Below are positions 17,893-27,301 of a DNA stretch of 34,552 bases, in pieces; position 1 is the stretch's first letter, and every line of letters starts with the position of its first letter. A program made the position numbers and the translations under genes. Source of the stretch: Oscillospiraceae bacterium (GTDB taxonomy: Bacteria; Bacillota_A; Clostridia; Oscillospirales; Oscillospiraceae); the NCBI GenBank assembly GCA_902786615.1, contig CADADE010000021.1:1-34552 (forward strand). The letters are read 5' to 3'. Under the pieces are notes generated by a model that worked only from the letters and a program-made list of their open reading frames with translations, was not told the origin of the DNA and ran no database searches.

Positions 17893-17914
17893 GCGGCGTA
17901 AAATTTTCCGCCGC
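17893..17914. repeat. Small inverted repeat between divergent genes
   Basis: GCGGCG and CGCCGC flank TAAAATTTTC, about 30 bases before the bmpA -35 box. It could be an operator or just a hairpin. Confidence 0.35.
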
Positions 17915-17942
17915 CTTTCCACATAGTTTCAAAAAAACGCCC

Positions 17943-17971
17943 TTGTTTTTCACACGGCGGCATGCTATAAT
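17943..17971 (+). promoter_or_regulatory. Promoter of bmpA
   Basis: TTGTTT (17943-17948), a 17-base spacer and TATAAT (17966-17971). The leader that follows (about 50 bases) has a small hairpin (GATTCC/GGAATC) and AGGAGG-like GGAGG before the ATG. No purine riboswitch was recognised. Confidence 0.78.
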
Positions 17972-18028
17972 TTTTTTGGAAGATTCCAGCAGGAATCCGC
18001 TCAAAATACTTTTTATGGAGGAAAGAAC

Positions 18029-19030
18029 ATGAAAAAGATTCTCGCAATGACTCTCGTTCTGTGCATGATGTTCGCTCTGTGCGCCACCGCTTCCGCGGCT
18101 GACGCCAAGGTCAAGGTCGGCATGGTCACCGACGTCGGCGGCGTCAACGACAAGTCTTTCAACCAGCTCGCATGGGAAGGCCTGCAGGCTCTGGATCCCA
18201 ATGCCTTTGAGGTCAACTACCTTGAGTCCAAGACCGACGCGGATTACCAGACCAACATCAACACCTTCATTGATGAAGATTACGATCTCATCATCACGGT
18301 CGGCTACATGCTGGCTGACGCCACCCGCGAGGCGGCCACGGACAACCCCGACCAGAAGTTTGCCATCGTTGATGACTCCTCCTGCGCCGATCTTGAGAAT
18401 GTTGCCTGCCTGATGTTCGCTCAGGAAGAGTGCTCCTACCTTGTCGGCCTGGTCGCCGGCTCCGTCACCAAGAGCAACACTGTGGGCTATGTCCAGGGCA
18501 TGGTTTCCGAGCCCATGAACCTCTTCGGCATCGGCTACATTACCGGCGTGCTTGAGGCCTGCCCCGAGGCCACCATTCTCCAGTACAACGCCAACAACTT
18601 CGGCGACATCGCCGGCGGCAACACCGCAGCCAAGGACATGATCACCAAGGGCGCCGACGTTATCTACCATGCGGCCGGCGGCACCGGCAACGGCGTTATG
18701 AACGCCTGCGACGAGGCCGGTATCTACGGCATCGGCGTTGATAAGGACCAGCGCGTCGAGCTCGGTCTCGAGTGCATCATCACCTCCGCCATGAAGCGCG
18801 TCGACGTTGCCTGCCAGGACATCTCCAAGGCTCTCAAGGACGGCACTTTCAAGGGCGGCGTGCATCTCTACAACCTCGCCAATGACGGCGTGGGCATCGC
18901 TCCCACCACCGACGTTGTCCCCGCTGAGGTTCTTGAGAAGGTTGAGGCCGCCAAGAAGGCCATCATCGCCGGCGAGAAGACCATTCCCACCGCTGCCGCC
19001 GATTGCCCCGCTTTCACGCTCAACGGCTGA
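18029..19030 (+). CDS. BmpA-family nucleoside-binding protein of an ABC transporter
   Basis: This exported substrate-binding protein (333 residues) should capture nucleosides for the NupO/P/Q-like transporter encoded downstream. After a signal peptide (about 1-23) it has the family pattern VGMVTDVGGVNDKSFNQLAWEG (30-51) and later FGDIAGG and YHAAGGTGNGV, which line the nucleoside pocket in relatives. BmpA proteins of Gram-positive bacteria are usually lipoproteins, but here neither Cys12 nor Cys18 has a good lipobox, and TASA-AD looks like a type I cleavage site. How it would stay near the membrane is unclear. A strong terminator follows, separating it from the permease genes. Confidence 0.9.
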   Translation: MKKILAMTLVLCMMFALCATASAADAKVKVGMVTDVGGVNDKSFNQLAWEGLQALDPNAFEVNYLESKTDADYQTNINTFIDEDYDLIITVGYMLADATREAATDNPDQKFAIVDDSSCADLENVACLMFAQEECSYLVGLVAGSVTKSNTVGYVQGMVSEPMNLFGIGYITGVLEACPEATILQYNANNFGDIAGGNTAAKDMITKGADVIYHAAGGTGNGVMNACDEAGIYGIGVDKDQRVELGLECIITSAMKRVDVACQDISKALKDGTFKGGVHLYNLANDGVGIAPTTDVVPAEVLEKVEAAKKAIIAGEKTIPTAAADCPAFTLNG

Positions 19031-19042
19031 TTTTTCTCTCTC

Positions 19043-19075
19043 AAAGAGCACGGCTTTTTGCCGTGCTCTTTTTTT
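19043..19075 (+). terminator. Rho-independent terminator after bmpA
   Basis: AAAGAGCACGGC pairs perfectly with GCCGTGCTCTTT across TTTTT, followed by more T. Partial read-through here would give more binding protein than permease. Confidence 0.92.
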
Positions 19076-19116
19076 ATATGTTCCGGTAAGAAACAGTAGA
19101 AAAGCGGCGGGAATTA

Positions 19117-19125
19117 TGTTATAAT
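19117..19125 (+). promoter_or_regulatory. Extended -10 promoter of the FucI-like/nup operon
   Basis: TG-T-TATAAT is a perfect extended -10 element (TG at 19117-19118, TATAAT at 19120-19125). No good -35 box is seen, as is common for extended -10 promoters. It lies 37 bases before the start codon. Confidence 0.6.
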
Positions 19126-19162
19126 AAAGTATCAACCTGCTTCTGAAAGGAGTACTTCGCCT

Positions 19163-20350
19163 ATGCTTGATTTCTACCAGATCCGGAGTCCTCTCTCCCA
19201 GATCACGGAGGAGAAGATGACCCGTTACATCGGCGCTCTGTCGAAGGAACTCGGCGAGACGCTGGAAAAGGTCCCGCTCGAGCAGTACCTGGCCGACGAC
19301 TTTGCGCTGCTCTACGTCGCCTCCGGCGGCAGCGAGGGTTATTTCCTCGAAATCTTCGACCAGCTCAAGGCCCGTCGCTGCTACATTCTCACCAGCGGCG
19401 ACAGCAACTCCCTTGCCGCCTCCATGGAGATTTTGAGCTTTCTGAAAAAGCACGGCGGCAGCGGCGAGATCCTGCACGGCGATATTTCTCAGGTCGCTGC
19501 GCGCATCAGGTCTCTGCGCAATGCCCACCGTGCCAAAGCCGCGCTGAAGGGCAAGAACCTGGGCTGCATCGGCAGGCCCTCCGACTGGCTGATCGCAAGC
19601 AATTACTCCCCCGACGCCATGATGCAGAAGCTCGGCATGGGCTTTGTCTCCATCGAGATGGCGGAGCTGCTGGAGGAAATTGCGAAGGAAAGCTATCCCG
19701 AAAACGAATATACCAGGCTTTTCAAATCCAAGGAGTATGACCAGGCGGAGATTGAAAAGGCGCTGTATGTCTATGGCGCTTTCAAGCGTCTGGTGAAAAA
19801 ATACGATCTCTGCGGCGTTTCGGTGCGCTGCTTTGACCTGCTGGACACGGTGAAAACCACCGGCTGCCTGGGGCTCTCCATTTTGAACGCGGAGGGCATC
19901 TACGGCGGCTGCGAGGGCGACGTGCCCGCGCTTTTATCCATGGCCGTTCTGGGCGCCATCACGGGCGAACCGATGTTCATGTGCAATCCCAGCCGTTTCG
20001 ACACCAAGGCCGGCACGGCGGTCTTCGCCCACTGCACCATTCCCGTCACCATGCTCAGGAGCTTCACGCTCAACACCCATTTTGAGTCCGGCATCGGCGT
20101 CGCCGTACAGGGCCGCTTCGACGACGGCGACGTTACCATCTTCAAGTGCGAGGGGGATCTCTCCCGCTTCCACGCGCAGGAGGGGACGATCCAGAATATG
20201 CCCTGGAGCGACATGCTCTGCCGCACGCAGATCAAGGTGAAGCTCGGCGATTTCGATTATTTCCTCACCGATCCCATCAACAACCACCACATCATCTGCC
20301 GCGGCAGGCATGCCGATGACGCTGCGGCGTTTTTCCGGCTGCTTGGGTAA
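19163..20350 (+). CDS. FucI/AraA-superfamily sugar isomerase-like protein in the nucleoside transporter operon
   Basis: This soluble 395-residue protein lacks a signal peptide or membrane segment. Its layout resembles L-fucose/L-arabinose isomerase-like proteins: an N-terminal alpha/beta part (ALLYVASGGSEGYFLEI at 48-64), a second part after GKNLGCIGRPSDWLIAS (130-146) and a third part with EGIYGGCEGDVPALLSMAVLGAITGEP around 244-270. Glu251 and Asp253 are candidate metal ligands. I recall the family only loosely, so the call is tentative. It sits between bmpA and the transporter ATPase, with its own promoter and 79 bases before the next gene, so its substrate may be the sugar part of the imported nucleoside. 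GAAAGGAG precedes ATG 19163. Confidence 0.5.
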   Translation: MLDFYQIRSPLSQITEEKMTRYIGALSKELGETLEKVPLEQYLADDFALLYVASGGSEGYFLEIFDQLKARRCYILTSGDSNSLAASMEILSFLKKHGGSGEILHGDISQVAARIRSLRNAHRAKAALKGKNLGCIGRPSDWLIASNYSPDAMMQKLGMGFVSIEMAELLEEIAKESYPENEYTRLFKSKEYDQAEIEKALYVYGAFKRLVKKYDLCGVSVRCFDLLDTVKTTGCLGLSILNAEGIYGGCEGDVPALLSMAVLGAITGEPMFMCNPSRFDTKAGTAVFAHCTIPVTMLRSFTLNTHFESGIGVAVQGRFDDGDVTIFKCEGDLSRFHAQEGTIQNMPWSDMLCRTQIKVKLGDFDYFLTDPINNHHIICRGRHADDAAAFFRLLG

Positions 20351-20429
20351 AAGGTCCGGCGGATGACAGTTCCCCTCTCCGGGGAGGCAAAAAGGAAACT
20401 ATTTATTATTTAGACAGGGGGCGGTCACT

Positions 20430-21971
20430 TTGGCAAAACAGTATGTGGACATGAATACGCCCGTCATTGAAATGCGCAACATCGTCAAACGCTTTGGCAA
20501 TTTTGTCGCAAACGACGGCATCAACCTCACCGTCCACAAAGGCGAAATCCACGCGATCCTGGGCGAAAACGGCGCAGGCAAATCGACGCTGATGAATCAG
20601 CTCTACGGTCTGCTCAAGCCCACCTCCGGCGATATTCTTGTAAACGGCAAAAAAATCGTCATGAACAATCCGCGCGACGCCATCGACGCGGGCATCGGCA
20701 TGGTGCACCAGCACTTCATGCTGGTACAGCCCTTCACCGTGACGGAGAACATCGTCCTCGGCACCGAGCCCACCAGGGGCATCAAGCTGGACATGGCCAC
20801 GGCGCGCAAAAACGTGGTGGAAATTTCCGAGCGCTACGGGCTCTCCATCGACCCCGACGCGAAGATCGAGGATATCTCCGTCGGCATGCAGCAGCGTGTG
20901 GAAATCCTGAAGGCGCTCTACCGCGGCGCGGACATTCTGATCCTGGATGAGCCGACCTCTTCTCTCACCCCGCAGGAGATCACGGAGCTCATCGCCATTA
21001 TGCACAATCTGGTCAAAGACGGCAAGAGCATTATCATCATCACCCACAAGCTCAAGGAGATCAAGGAATCCGCCGACTTCTGCACCATCATCCGCATGGG
21101 CAAATACATCGGCACCGTGGATGTGGACAAGGTGGACGAGAACGATCTGGCCTCGATGATGGTGGGCCGCAAGGTCACCTTCAAGGTGGACAAGCCCGAG
21201 CAGACGCCGGGCGACGTGGTGCTGGACGTACAGGATCTGCACTGTCTGGACTACCGCGGCATCGAGATCGTCAAGGGCCTGAATCTCCAGGTGCGGCGCG
21301 GCGAGATCGTTGGCATCGCCGGTATCGACGGCAACGGCCAGACGGAGCTTATCGAGGTCATCACCGGTCTTCGCAAGGGCACGTCCGGCCATGTGCTGGT
21401 AAACGGCACGGATGTTTTCAACAAGTCCCCCTCCTTCGGCTTCCGGCACGGCGTGTCCTCCATCCCGGCCGACCGCCAGAAGCACGGGCTGGTGCTGGAC
21501 TTCTCCATTGAGGACAACCTGATCCTCCAGAACTTTGAAAAGCATCCCTTCGCCAAAAACAATGTCCTGCAGCGCGACTCCATTTTTTCCCACGCCAAGG
21601 AGTCCATCGAAAAGTACGACATCCGCCCCTCCGGCAGCGAAAAGCGCGCGGCGGGCACTCTGTCCGGCGGCAACCAGCAGAAGGTCATCATCGCCCGTGA
21701 GGTGCAGAACGACAAGGATCTGCTCATCGCCGTCAACCCCACCCGCGGTCTGGACGTCGGCGCGATCGAGTATGTCCACAAGTACATCGTAGACCAGCGC
21801 AACAAGGGCAAGGCGGTCCTGCTTGTGAGCTTTGAGCTGGACGAAATCATGAGTCTTTCGGATATTATCGACGTCATCTTTGACGGTCAGATCGTCGCCT
21901 CCATCCCCGGCAGGGAGGCCAATGAGAACGATCTGGGCCTGATGATGGCAGGAGGAGGGAAAAAGGCATGA
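20430..21971 (+). CDS. Nucleoside ABC transporter ATPase with two ABC domains (NupO-like)
   Basis: This 513-residue cytoplasmic protein powers nucleoside import. Domain 1 has a full set: Walker A GENGAGKST (45-53), signature-like SVGMQQR (150-156), Walker B ILILDEP (169-175) and switch His206. Domain 2 is degenerate, as in sugar and nucleoside transporters of this type: GIDGNGQTE (298-306) replaces Walker A and AVNPTRG (434-440) replaces Walker B, while LSGGNQQ (411-417) is kept. So only one ATP site is likely fully active. The start is uncertain: TTG at 20430 has a purine-rich AGGGGG upstream; ATG at 20451 gives a typical N-terminus but has no ribosome binding site. The stop overlaps the next gene (ATGA). 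Confidence 0.93.
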   Translation: MAKQYVDMNTPVIEMRNIVKRFGNFVANDGINLTVHKGEIHAILGENGAGKSTLMNQLYGLLKPTSGDILVNGKKIVMNNPRDAIDAGIGMVHQHFMLVQPFTVTENIVLGTEPTRGIKLDMATARKNVVEISERYGLSIDPDAKIEDISVGMQQRVEILKALYRGADILILDEPTSSLTPQEITELIAIMHNLVKDGKSIIIITHKLKEIKESADFCTIIRMGKYIGTVDVDKVDENDLASMMVGRKVTFKVDKPEQTPGDVVLDVQDLHCLDYRGIEIVKGLNLQVRRGEIVGIAGIDGNGQTELIEVITGLRKGTSGHVLVNGTDVFNKSPSFGFRHGVSSIPADRQKHGLVLDFSIEDNLILQNFEKHPFAKNNVLQRDSIFSHAKESIEKYDIRPSGSEKRAAGTLSGGNQQKVIIAREVQNDKDLLIAVNPTRGLDVGAIEYVHKYIVDQRNKGKAVLLVSFELDEIMSLSDIIDVIFDGQIVASIPGREANENDLGLMMAGGGKKA

Positions 21972-23107
21972 CGAAGAAAAAACACTTCCTCGACGTCATT
22001 TCGGAAAATCGCTTTATCCACATTCTGCTGTCTATTATCCTCGGCTTTCTGGTGGGCGCGATTTTCCTTGTGGTCATGGGTCTGTCCGTCGGTTCGGCTT
22101 ACGGACGGCTGATCAACAGCGTTACCAGTCTCAAGGGCTTCTCTTATGTGGTCGTCTATGCAGTTCCTTACATCGTGGCGGGCCTGTCGGTAGCCTTCTC
22201 CTTCAAGACCGGCGTGTTCAACATCGGCGCCGAGGGTCAGTTTGTCATGGGTTCCATGGCGGCCGCCTGTGTGGGTATCCTCTTCGGCAGTCTCCCCAAG
22301 CCGGTGCTGATCCCTCTGTGCTTTCTCGCCGCAATGGCGGCGGGCGCGCTCTGGGGCATCATCGTCGGCATTCTGAAAACCAAGTGGGGCATCAACGAGG
22401 TGCTGTCCATGATCATGTTCAACTGGATCGCCTTCTATCTCTCAAACTTCATTGCGGGCATCCCCGCCATTAAGAACGAGGGTACCGCCGAGGCGACCAA
22501 GAACATCTCCGACAACGCAAGCCTCCTCTTCTCCAAGGACTTCATCAAGAGCATGGGCCTTGCCCCGACGGCCAACTGGGGCTTCATTGTCGCCATCATC
22601 GCAACCGTTCTGATCTGGTTCATTATCGAGAAGACCACTCTGGGCTATGAGCTCAAGGCGGTCGGCTCCAACAAGTTTGCGGCGGAGTACGGCGGCATCA
22701 ACGTCAACCGCTCCATCCTCACCGCCCTCGCCATCTCCGGCGCGCTGGCGGGTCTCGCGGGCGCGCTGCAGCTCATGGGCATGGGCAAGCGCATCTCCAT
22801 CTTCTCCAGTCAGGAGGGCTTCGGCTTTGCCGGCATCGTGGTCGCCCTGATCGGCTGTTCCAATCCCTTCGGCGTGCTGGTTGCGGGTTTGTTCTACGGC
22901 GCGCTGATGTACGGCGGCAGCAAGCTCAACCTTGAGGGCGTACCCACCCAGCTCATCAGCGTCATCGTCGGCACCGTTGTGTTCTTCATCGCCATCTCCG
23001 TCATCTTTGAAAACCTCAAGCGCTTCAGCGCCCGCGCCAACCGCAACGCAGAGGCCGCGGCTGACACGAAGGCCCGTGAACAGGAGAAGAAGGAGGAGAA
23101 AAAATGA
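21968..23107 (+). CDS. Nucleoside ABC transporter permease 1 (NupP-like)
   Basis: This membrane permease has 379 residues with about ten predicted helices and a conserved block FKTGVFNIGAEGQFVMGS (about 78-95), typical of BPD_transp_2 permeases of the nucleoside/simple-sugar type. Another conserved part is YELKAVGSNKFAAEYGGINV (about 226-245), the coupling region for the ATPase. A charged C-terminal tail (about 350-379) rich in Lys/Glu is cytoplasmic. It overlaps both neighbours by four bases, so the three transporter genes are translationally coupled. Confidence 0.92.
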   Translation: MTKKKHFLDVISENRFIHILLSIILGFLVGAIFLVVMGLSVGSAYGRLINSVTSLKGFSYVVVYAVPYIVAGLSVAFSFKTGVFNIGAEGQFVMGSMAAACVGILFGSLPKPVLIPLCFLAAMAAGALWGIIVGILKTKWGINEVLSMIMFNWIAFYLSNFIAGIPAIKNEGTAEATKNISDNASLLFSKDFIKSMGLAPTANWGFIVAIIATVLIWFIIEKTTLGYELKAVGSNKFAAEYGGINVNRSILTALAISGALAGLAGALQLMGMGKRISIFSSQEGFGFAGIVVALIGCSNPFGVLVAGLFYGALMYGGSKLNLEGVPTQLISVIVGTVVFFIAISVIFENLKRFSARANRNAEAAADTKAREQEKKEEKK

Positions 23108-24048
23108 CAAACTTTGTGAACAGTCTCGGCATCATCCTCTTTGCCACGCTGGTCTATGCGACCCCGCTGCTGTACGGCGCGCTCGGCTCCTGCTTCTCCG
23201 AGGTTTCGGGCGTGGTCAACATCGGCATTGAGGGTATGATGACCGCCGGCGCGTTTACCGGCACGGTCGTCGCCTACTTCACCGGCAACCCCTGGCTCGG
23301 CTTTCTCTGCGGCGGACTCGCCGGCGCGTTCTTCGGCATGCTCCACGCCTTTGCCACCGTCAAGCTCGGCGCTGACCAGACCATCGCCGGCACCGCCATC
23401 AACATGCTCGGCCCCGGCATCGTCATCATGCTGGCAAAGGTGCTGTTTGATTCCACCGACACCATCCCGCTGACCGCCTCGCAGAAAATCCCCAAGCTTT
23501 TCGCGGGGACATTTGACACCACCACGGTCTTCGGGCGCTTCATGGACAACGTCTTCGCCAACTACGCCTCGACCTATCTGGTGTTCATCGCGGTGGTCGT
23601 CGTCTGGTTTGTGTTCTACAAAACCCGCTTTGGTCTGCGTCTGCGCGCCTGCGGCGAGCATCCCCAGGCCTGCGAGACCCTGGGCATCAATGTCATTGCC
23701 ATGCGCTTTGCCTGCGTGTGTATCTCCGGCTTCCTGGCCGGTCTCGGCGGCGCGTGCGTCACCATGACGATCTCCACGCAGTTCCGTCCCATCTCCATCG
23801 TGGGCCAGGGCTTTATCGCCATTGCGGCGGTCATCTTCGGCAAGTTCCGCCCGCAGGGCGCGCTGATCGGCTGCCTGCTGTTCGGCTTCTGCTCCGGTCT
23901 CAAGGTGGTGCTCGGCGGCTCCTCCGGCGTCAATATGCACCTCATCTCCATGATCCCCTATGTGGTCACGGTCATCGTGCTGGTGCTCTTCGTCGGCAAG
24001 TCCCGCGTCCCTGCCGCCAACGGCAAGCCCTACATCAAGGCAAAGTAA
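23104..24048 (+). CDS. Nucleoside ABC transporter permease 2 (NupQ-like)
   Basis: This 314-residue permease pairs with the preceding one. It shows the matching family blocks EVSGVVNIGIEGMMTAGAF (about 37-55) and FGLRLRACGEHPQACETLGINV (about 177-198). Fusion-free, paired permeases of different length (379 and 314) are normal for this system, as in Bacillus NupPQ. It ends the transporter operon; a hairpin follows about 20 bases later. Confidence 0.92.
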   Translation: MTNFVNSLGIILFATLVYATPLLYGALGSCFSEVSGVVNIGIEGMMTAGAFTGTVVAYFTGNPWLGFLCGGLAGAFFGMLHAFATVKLGADQTIAGTAINMLGPGIVIMLAKVLFDSTDTIPLTASQKIPKLFAGTFDTTTVFGRFMDNVFANYASTYLVFIAVVVVWFVFYKTRFGLRLRACGEHPQACETLGINVIAMRFACVCISGFLAGLGGACVTMTISTQFRPISIVGQGFIAIAAVIFGKFRPQGALIGCLLFGFCSGLKVVLGGSSGVNMHLISMIPYVVTVIVLVLFVGKSRVPAANGKPYIKAK

Positions 24049-24068
24049 TTTCTGTCACTATGCAGAAG

Positions 24069-24100
24069 CAAAGGATATGGAGCTTCCATATCCTTTGTTT
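24069..24100 (+). terminator. Terminator-like hairpin after the transporter operon
   Basis: CAAAGGATATGGA pairs with TCCATATCCTTTG across a three-base loop. The T-tract after it is short (TTT), so read-through into psuG is possible; no clear promoter for psuG is seen. Confidence 0.6.
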
Positions 24101-24132
24101 CGTGTCAAAAAACTTGTTTTCAGGAGTAAACT

Positions 24133-25044
<912 letters not shown>

Positions 25045-25053
25045 GGCGTTTTT

Positions 25054-25198
25054 ACCTCTCTTTGGAAAAAGGGAATGCCACGGTGCTCACACTGGGGCGG
25101 GGGGATTTTGAGCCGCCGCACGCCGTCGCGGAATCGTTATCCCCCAGTCTACGCCTCGCGTGAGATCGGCGCAGCCAGCCCCCTTTAGGCAAGGGGGC
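25054..25198. repeat. Palindromic repeat, copy 2 (inverted relative to copy 1)
   Basis: This region shares with 11077-11184 (in inverse orientation) a 21-base exact core (25152-25172), a CCCCCAGTC block before it, TCGCGGA further out and an outer hairpin GCCCCCTT-AAGGGGGC (25178-25198). The left part (25054-25080) resembles a decayed outer hairpin. It fills the gap between psuG and the glycosyltransferase gene and may act as terminator for psuG. Confidence 0.7.
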
Positions 25199-25233
25199 CG
25201 ATGCGGTAAACTGATTACATTTTGGAGCTGTTT

Positions 25234-27267
25234 ATGGAAAACGAAGTCCTGGTCTCGATCTGCTGTCTGACCTATAATCATGAGGATTACCTCCGCGACA
25301 CGCTGGAGGGCTTTCTGATGCAGAAGGTGGATTTCCCCATCGAAATCCTCATCAACGACGACGCCTCCACCGATGGGACGGCAGCCATCGTGCGCGAGTA
25401 CGCGGCAAAGTACCCCGATCTGATCCGCCCCTTTTACCAGCCGGTGAACCTCTATTCCCAGGGGAAGGATCTGTGCCTGGAGGTGCTGTATCCCAACGCG
25501 CGCGGCAAGTATATCGCGCTGTGCGAAGGGGACGATTACTGGACCGAGCCCACAAAGCTCCAGCAGCAGGTGGATTTTCTGGAGGCCCATCCGGAATACT
25601 CCGCCTGCGTGCACGACACCATGCTGCACTACTGCGGCGGCGAAGAGAAGGATCGGCCCCTGCTGCACCACGGGGCCGACTGCGACGTGCGCTTTGCGGA
25701 TATCTGCAACGGCATGTCCTATTCCTTCCACACCAGCTCCATTGTGGCGAAAAAGGCCATCATCGCCAATCCCCAGGACTTTTTCTACGTTGGTCTGAGC
25801 CACGGCTTCGGCGATCACCCGGACGCCCTGTGGCTGTATGTCAACGGCCCCATTCGCTGTCTTGACAAGTGCATGTCGGTCTACCGCATCCACTCCGGCA
25901 GCGCGTCCTGGAGCGCGGCGGTGGATGAAGACTACGAAAAGCTGCGCGAGTTCATCATCGGCAAGGTGGAGCTGCTGCGCGCTTTCCGCCCCTGGGCGCC
26001 CAAGGATCAGGTGGACGTGGTGGATCACGCGATCCTCGAAAAGGAATTTGAGCTCATGTACATCGAGGGGCGGGACGCCGACCAGCGCAAACCGCCCTAT
26101 GATGAAATTCTGGCAACGAAGCCCCTCTCTTACCGCGTCAAGAACCACATCAAGTGCCTCTTCCCCGGCATTCAGGCGCGCTACCGCAAAAAGCGCGGCT
26201 ATGTGTCCCCCAAGTCGGATAAGCTGCCCGATCAGCCGCTTTCCCTTGATAATCCGCTTGTGATGGGTTATAATGGCGAGTTAGAAGGCGCTTACGCCTC
26301 GGACGAGTGCACGGTCTCCATCCTCTGCACCGCCTATAACCACGCGGCCTTCCTGCGCGACGCGCTGGACGGTTTTGTCAATCAGCGCACCCGCTTCCCC
26401 TTTGAGGTGCTGATTAACGACGACGTCTCCACCGACGCCACCCGCGACATCATCCGCGAGTACGCGGAGAAATACCCGGACATCATCCGCCCCTTCTATC
26501 AGGAGGAAAACCTCTATTCCCGCGGCATCGACGTGTATCAGACCGTCTTCTTCCCCAACGCACGGGGCAAATACGTGGCCTACTGCGAGGGGGACGACTA
26601 CTGGACCGACCCCACGAAGCTGCAGCGGCAGGTGGATTTTCTGGAGAGCCATCCCGGCTATACCGCCTGTGTGCACAACACCGTCCTGCATTTCTGCACG
26701 GACGGGCACAACGAGCCGCTGCTCGATCGCTTCGAGGGTGATGTTGACTATGCGGAGATCATCTCCAGCATGGAAAATGCCTACCACACCAGCTCCCTTG
26801 TCGGGCGGCGGGACATTCTCGCCGATCCCCCCGATTTTTACCGCGTCGCAAGCGAATACGGCTTCGGCGATTACCCGGACGCCCTGTGGCTGCGTCTGCA
26901 CGGCAGGATTCACTATCTTGACCGCTGCATGTCCGTCTACCGTCTTAACTCCAACGAGAGCGCCTGGAGCGCGGGCGTCGCGGGACAGTACGGGAAGCTG
27001 CGGCAGTTCATTGTGGGCAAGGGCGAAATGCTGCGCGCCTTTCGCCCCTGGGCGCCGGAAGAGGTGCTGCCCCTGGTGGACCGCACGATCCTTGAGCGCG
27101 AGTTTGAGCTGATGTATATTGAGGGGCGCGACGCCGAACAGCGCAAGCCCCCTTACGACAAACTGCTCAGAGCCCAGCCGCTGAGCTATCAGGCCAAGAA
27201 CCTTGTGAAATCCGCCCTCCCCGGCGTGCAGCGCCTGTACCGCAGGATGCGCGGCTACAAGGGCTGA
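25234..27267 (+). CDS. Double-domain GT2 glycosyltransferase from internal duplication
   Basis: This 677-residue cytoplasmic protein contains two GT-A fold (family 2) glycosyltransferases in a row, each about 325 residues. Each has the nucleotide-sugar motifs: NDDASTDGT (41-49) and EGDDYW (98-103) in the first, NDDVSTDAT (395-403) and EGDDYW (452-457) in the second. Both also keep an FGD-(H/Y)PDALWL block, CMSVYR and FRPWAP. The spacing between copies is exactly 354 codons over the catalytic part. Both halves look active, so it may add two sugars or alternate linkages. ATG 25234 was preferred over the in-frame TTG 25222 because GGAG lies six bases before it. It begins the glycan cluster. Confidence 0.9.
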   Translation: MENEVLVSICCLTYNHEDYLRDTLEGFLMQKVDFPIEILINDDASTDGTAAIVREYAAKYPDLIRPFYQPVNLYSQGKDLCLEVLYPNARGKYIALCEGDDYWTEPTKLQQQVDFLEAHPEYSACVHDTMLHYCGGEEKDRPLLHHGADCDVRFADICNGMSYSFHTSSIVAKKAIIANPQDFFYVGLSHGFGDHPDALWLYVNGPIRCLDKCMSVYRIHSGSASWSAAVDEDYEKLREFIIGKVELLRAFRPWAPKDQVDVVDHAILEKEFELMYIEGRDADQRKPPYDEILATKPLSYRVKNHIKCLFPGIQARYRKKRGYVSPKSDKLPDQPLSLDNPLVMGYNGELEGAYASDECTVSILCTAYNHAAFLRDALDGFVNQRTRFPFEVLINDDVSTDATRDIIREYAEKYPDIIRPFYQEENLYSRGIDVYQTVFFPNARGKYVAYCEGDDYWTDPTKLQRQVDFLESHPGYTACVHNTVLHFCTDGHNEPLLDRFEGDVDYAEIISSMENAYHTSSLVGRRDILADPPDFYRVASEYGFGDYPDALWLRLHGRIHYLDRCMSVYRLNSNESAWSAGVAGQYGKLRQFIVGKGEMLRAFRPWAPEEVLPLVDRTILEREFELMYIEGRDAEQRKPPYDKLLRAQPLSYQAKNLVKSALPGVQRLYRRMRGYKG

Positions 27268-27301
27268 ACGATTCGTTTGCGTTTTCGGAGTATTCTCTCT
27301 T

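Noticed and set aside
17972..18028. Possible purine riboswitch before the nucleoside transporter
   Set aside because: The leader is only about 50 bases and lacks a three-way junction or the conserved purine-riboswitch core.
17888..19528. 546-codon - strand frame across bmpA
   Set aside because: It runs through the bmpA promoter, gene and terminator and encodes low-complexity sequence; bmpA itself is certain.
20406..21779. 457-codon - strand frame opposite the ABC ATPase
   Set aside because: Antisense shadow of a clear two-domain ABC ATPase, rich in Asp/His/Val without any domain.
25234..27267. Internal repeats as a sign of CRISPR or assembly error
   Set aside because: The repeat is a protein-level domain duplication with diverged DNA, not identical units; an assembly duplication would be identical.
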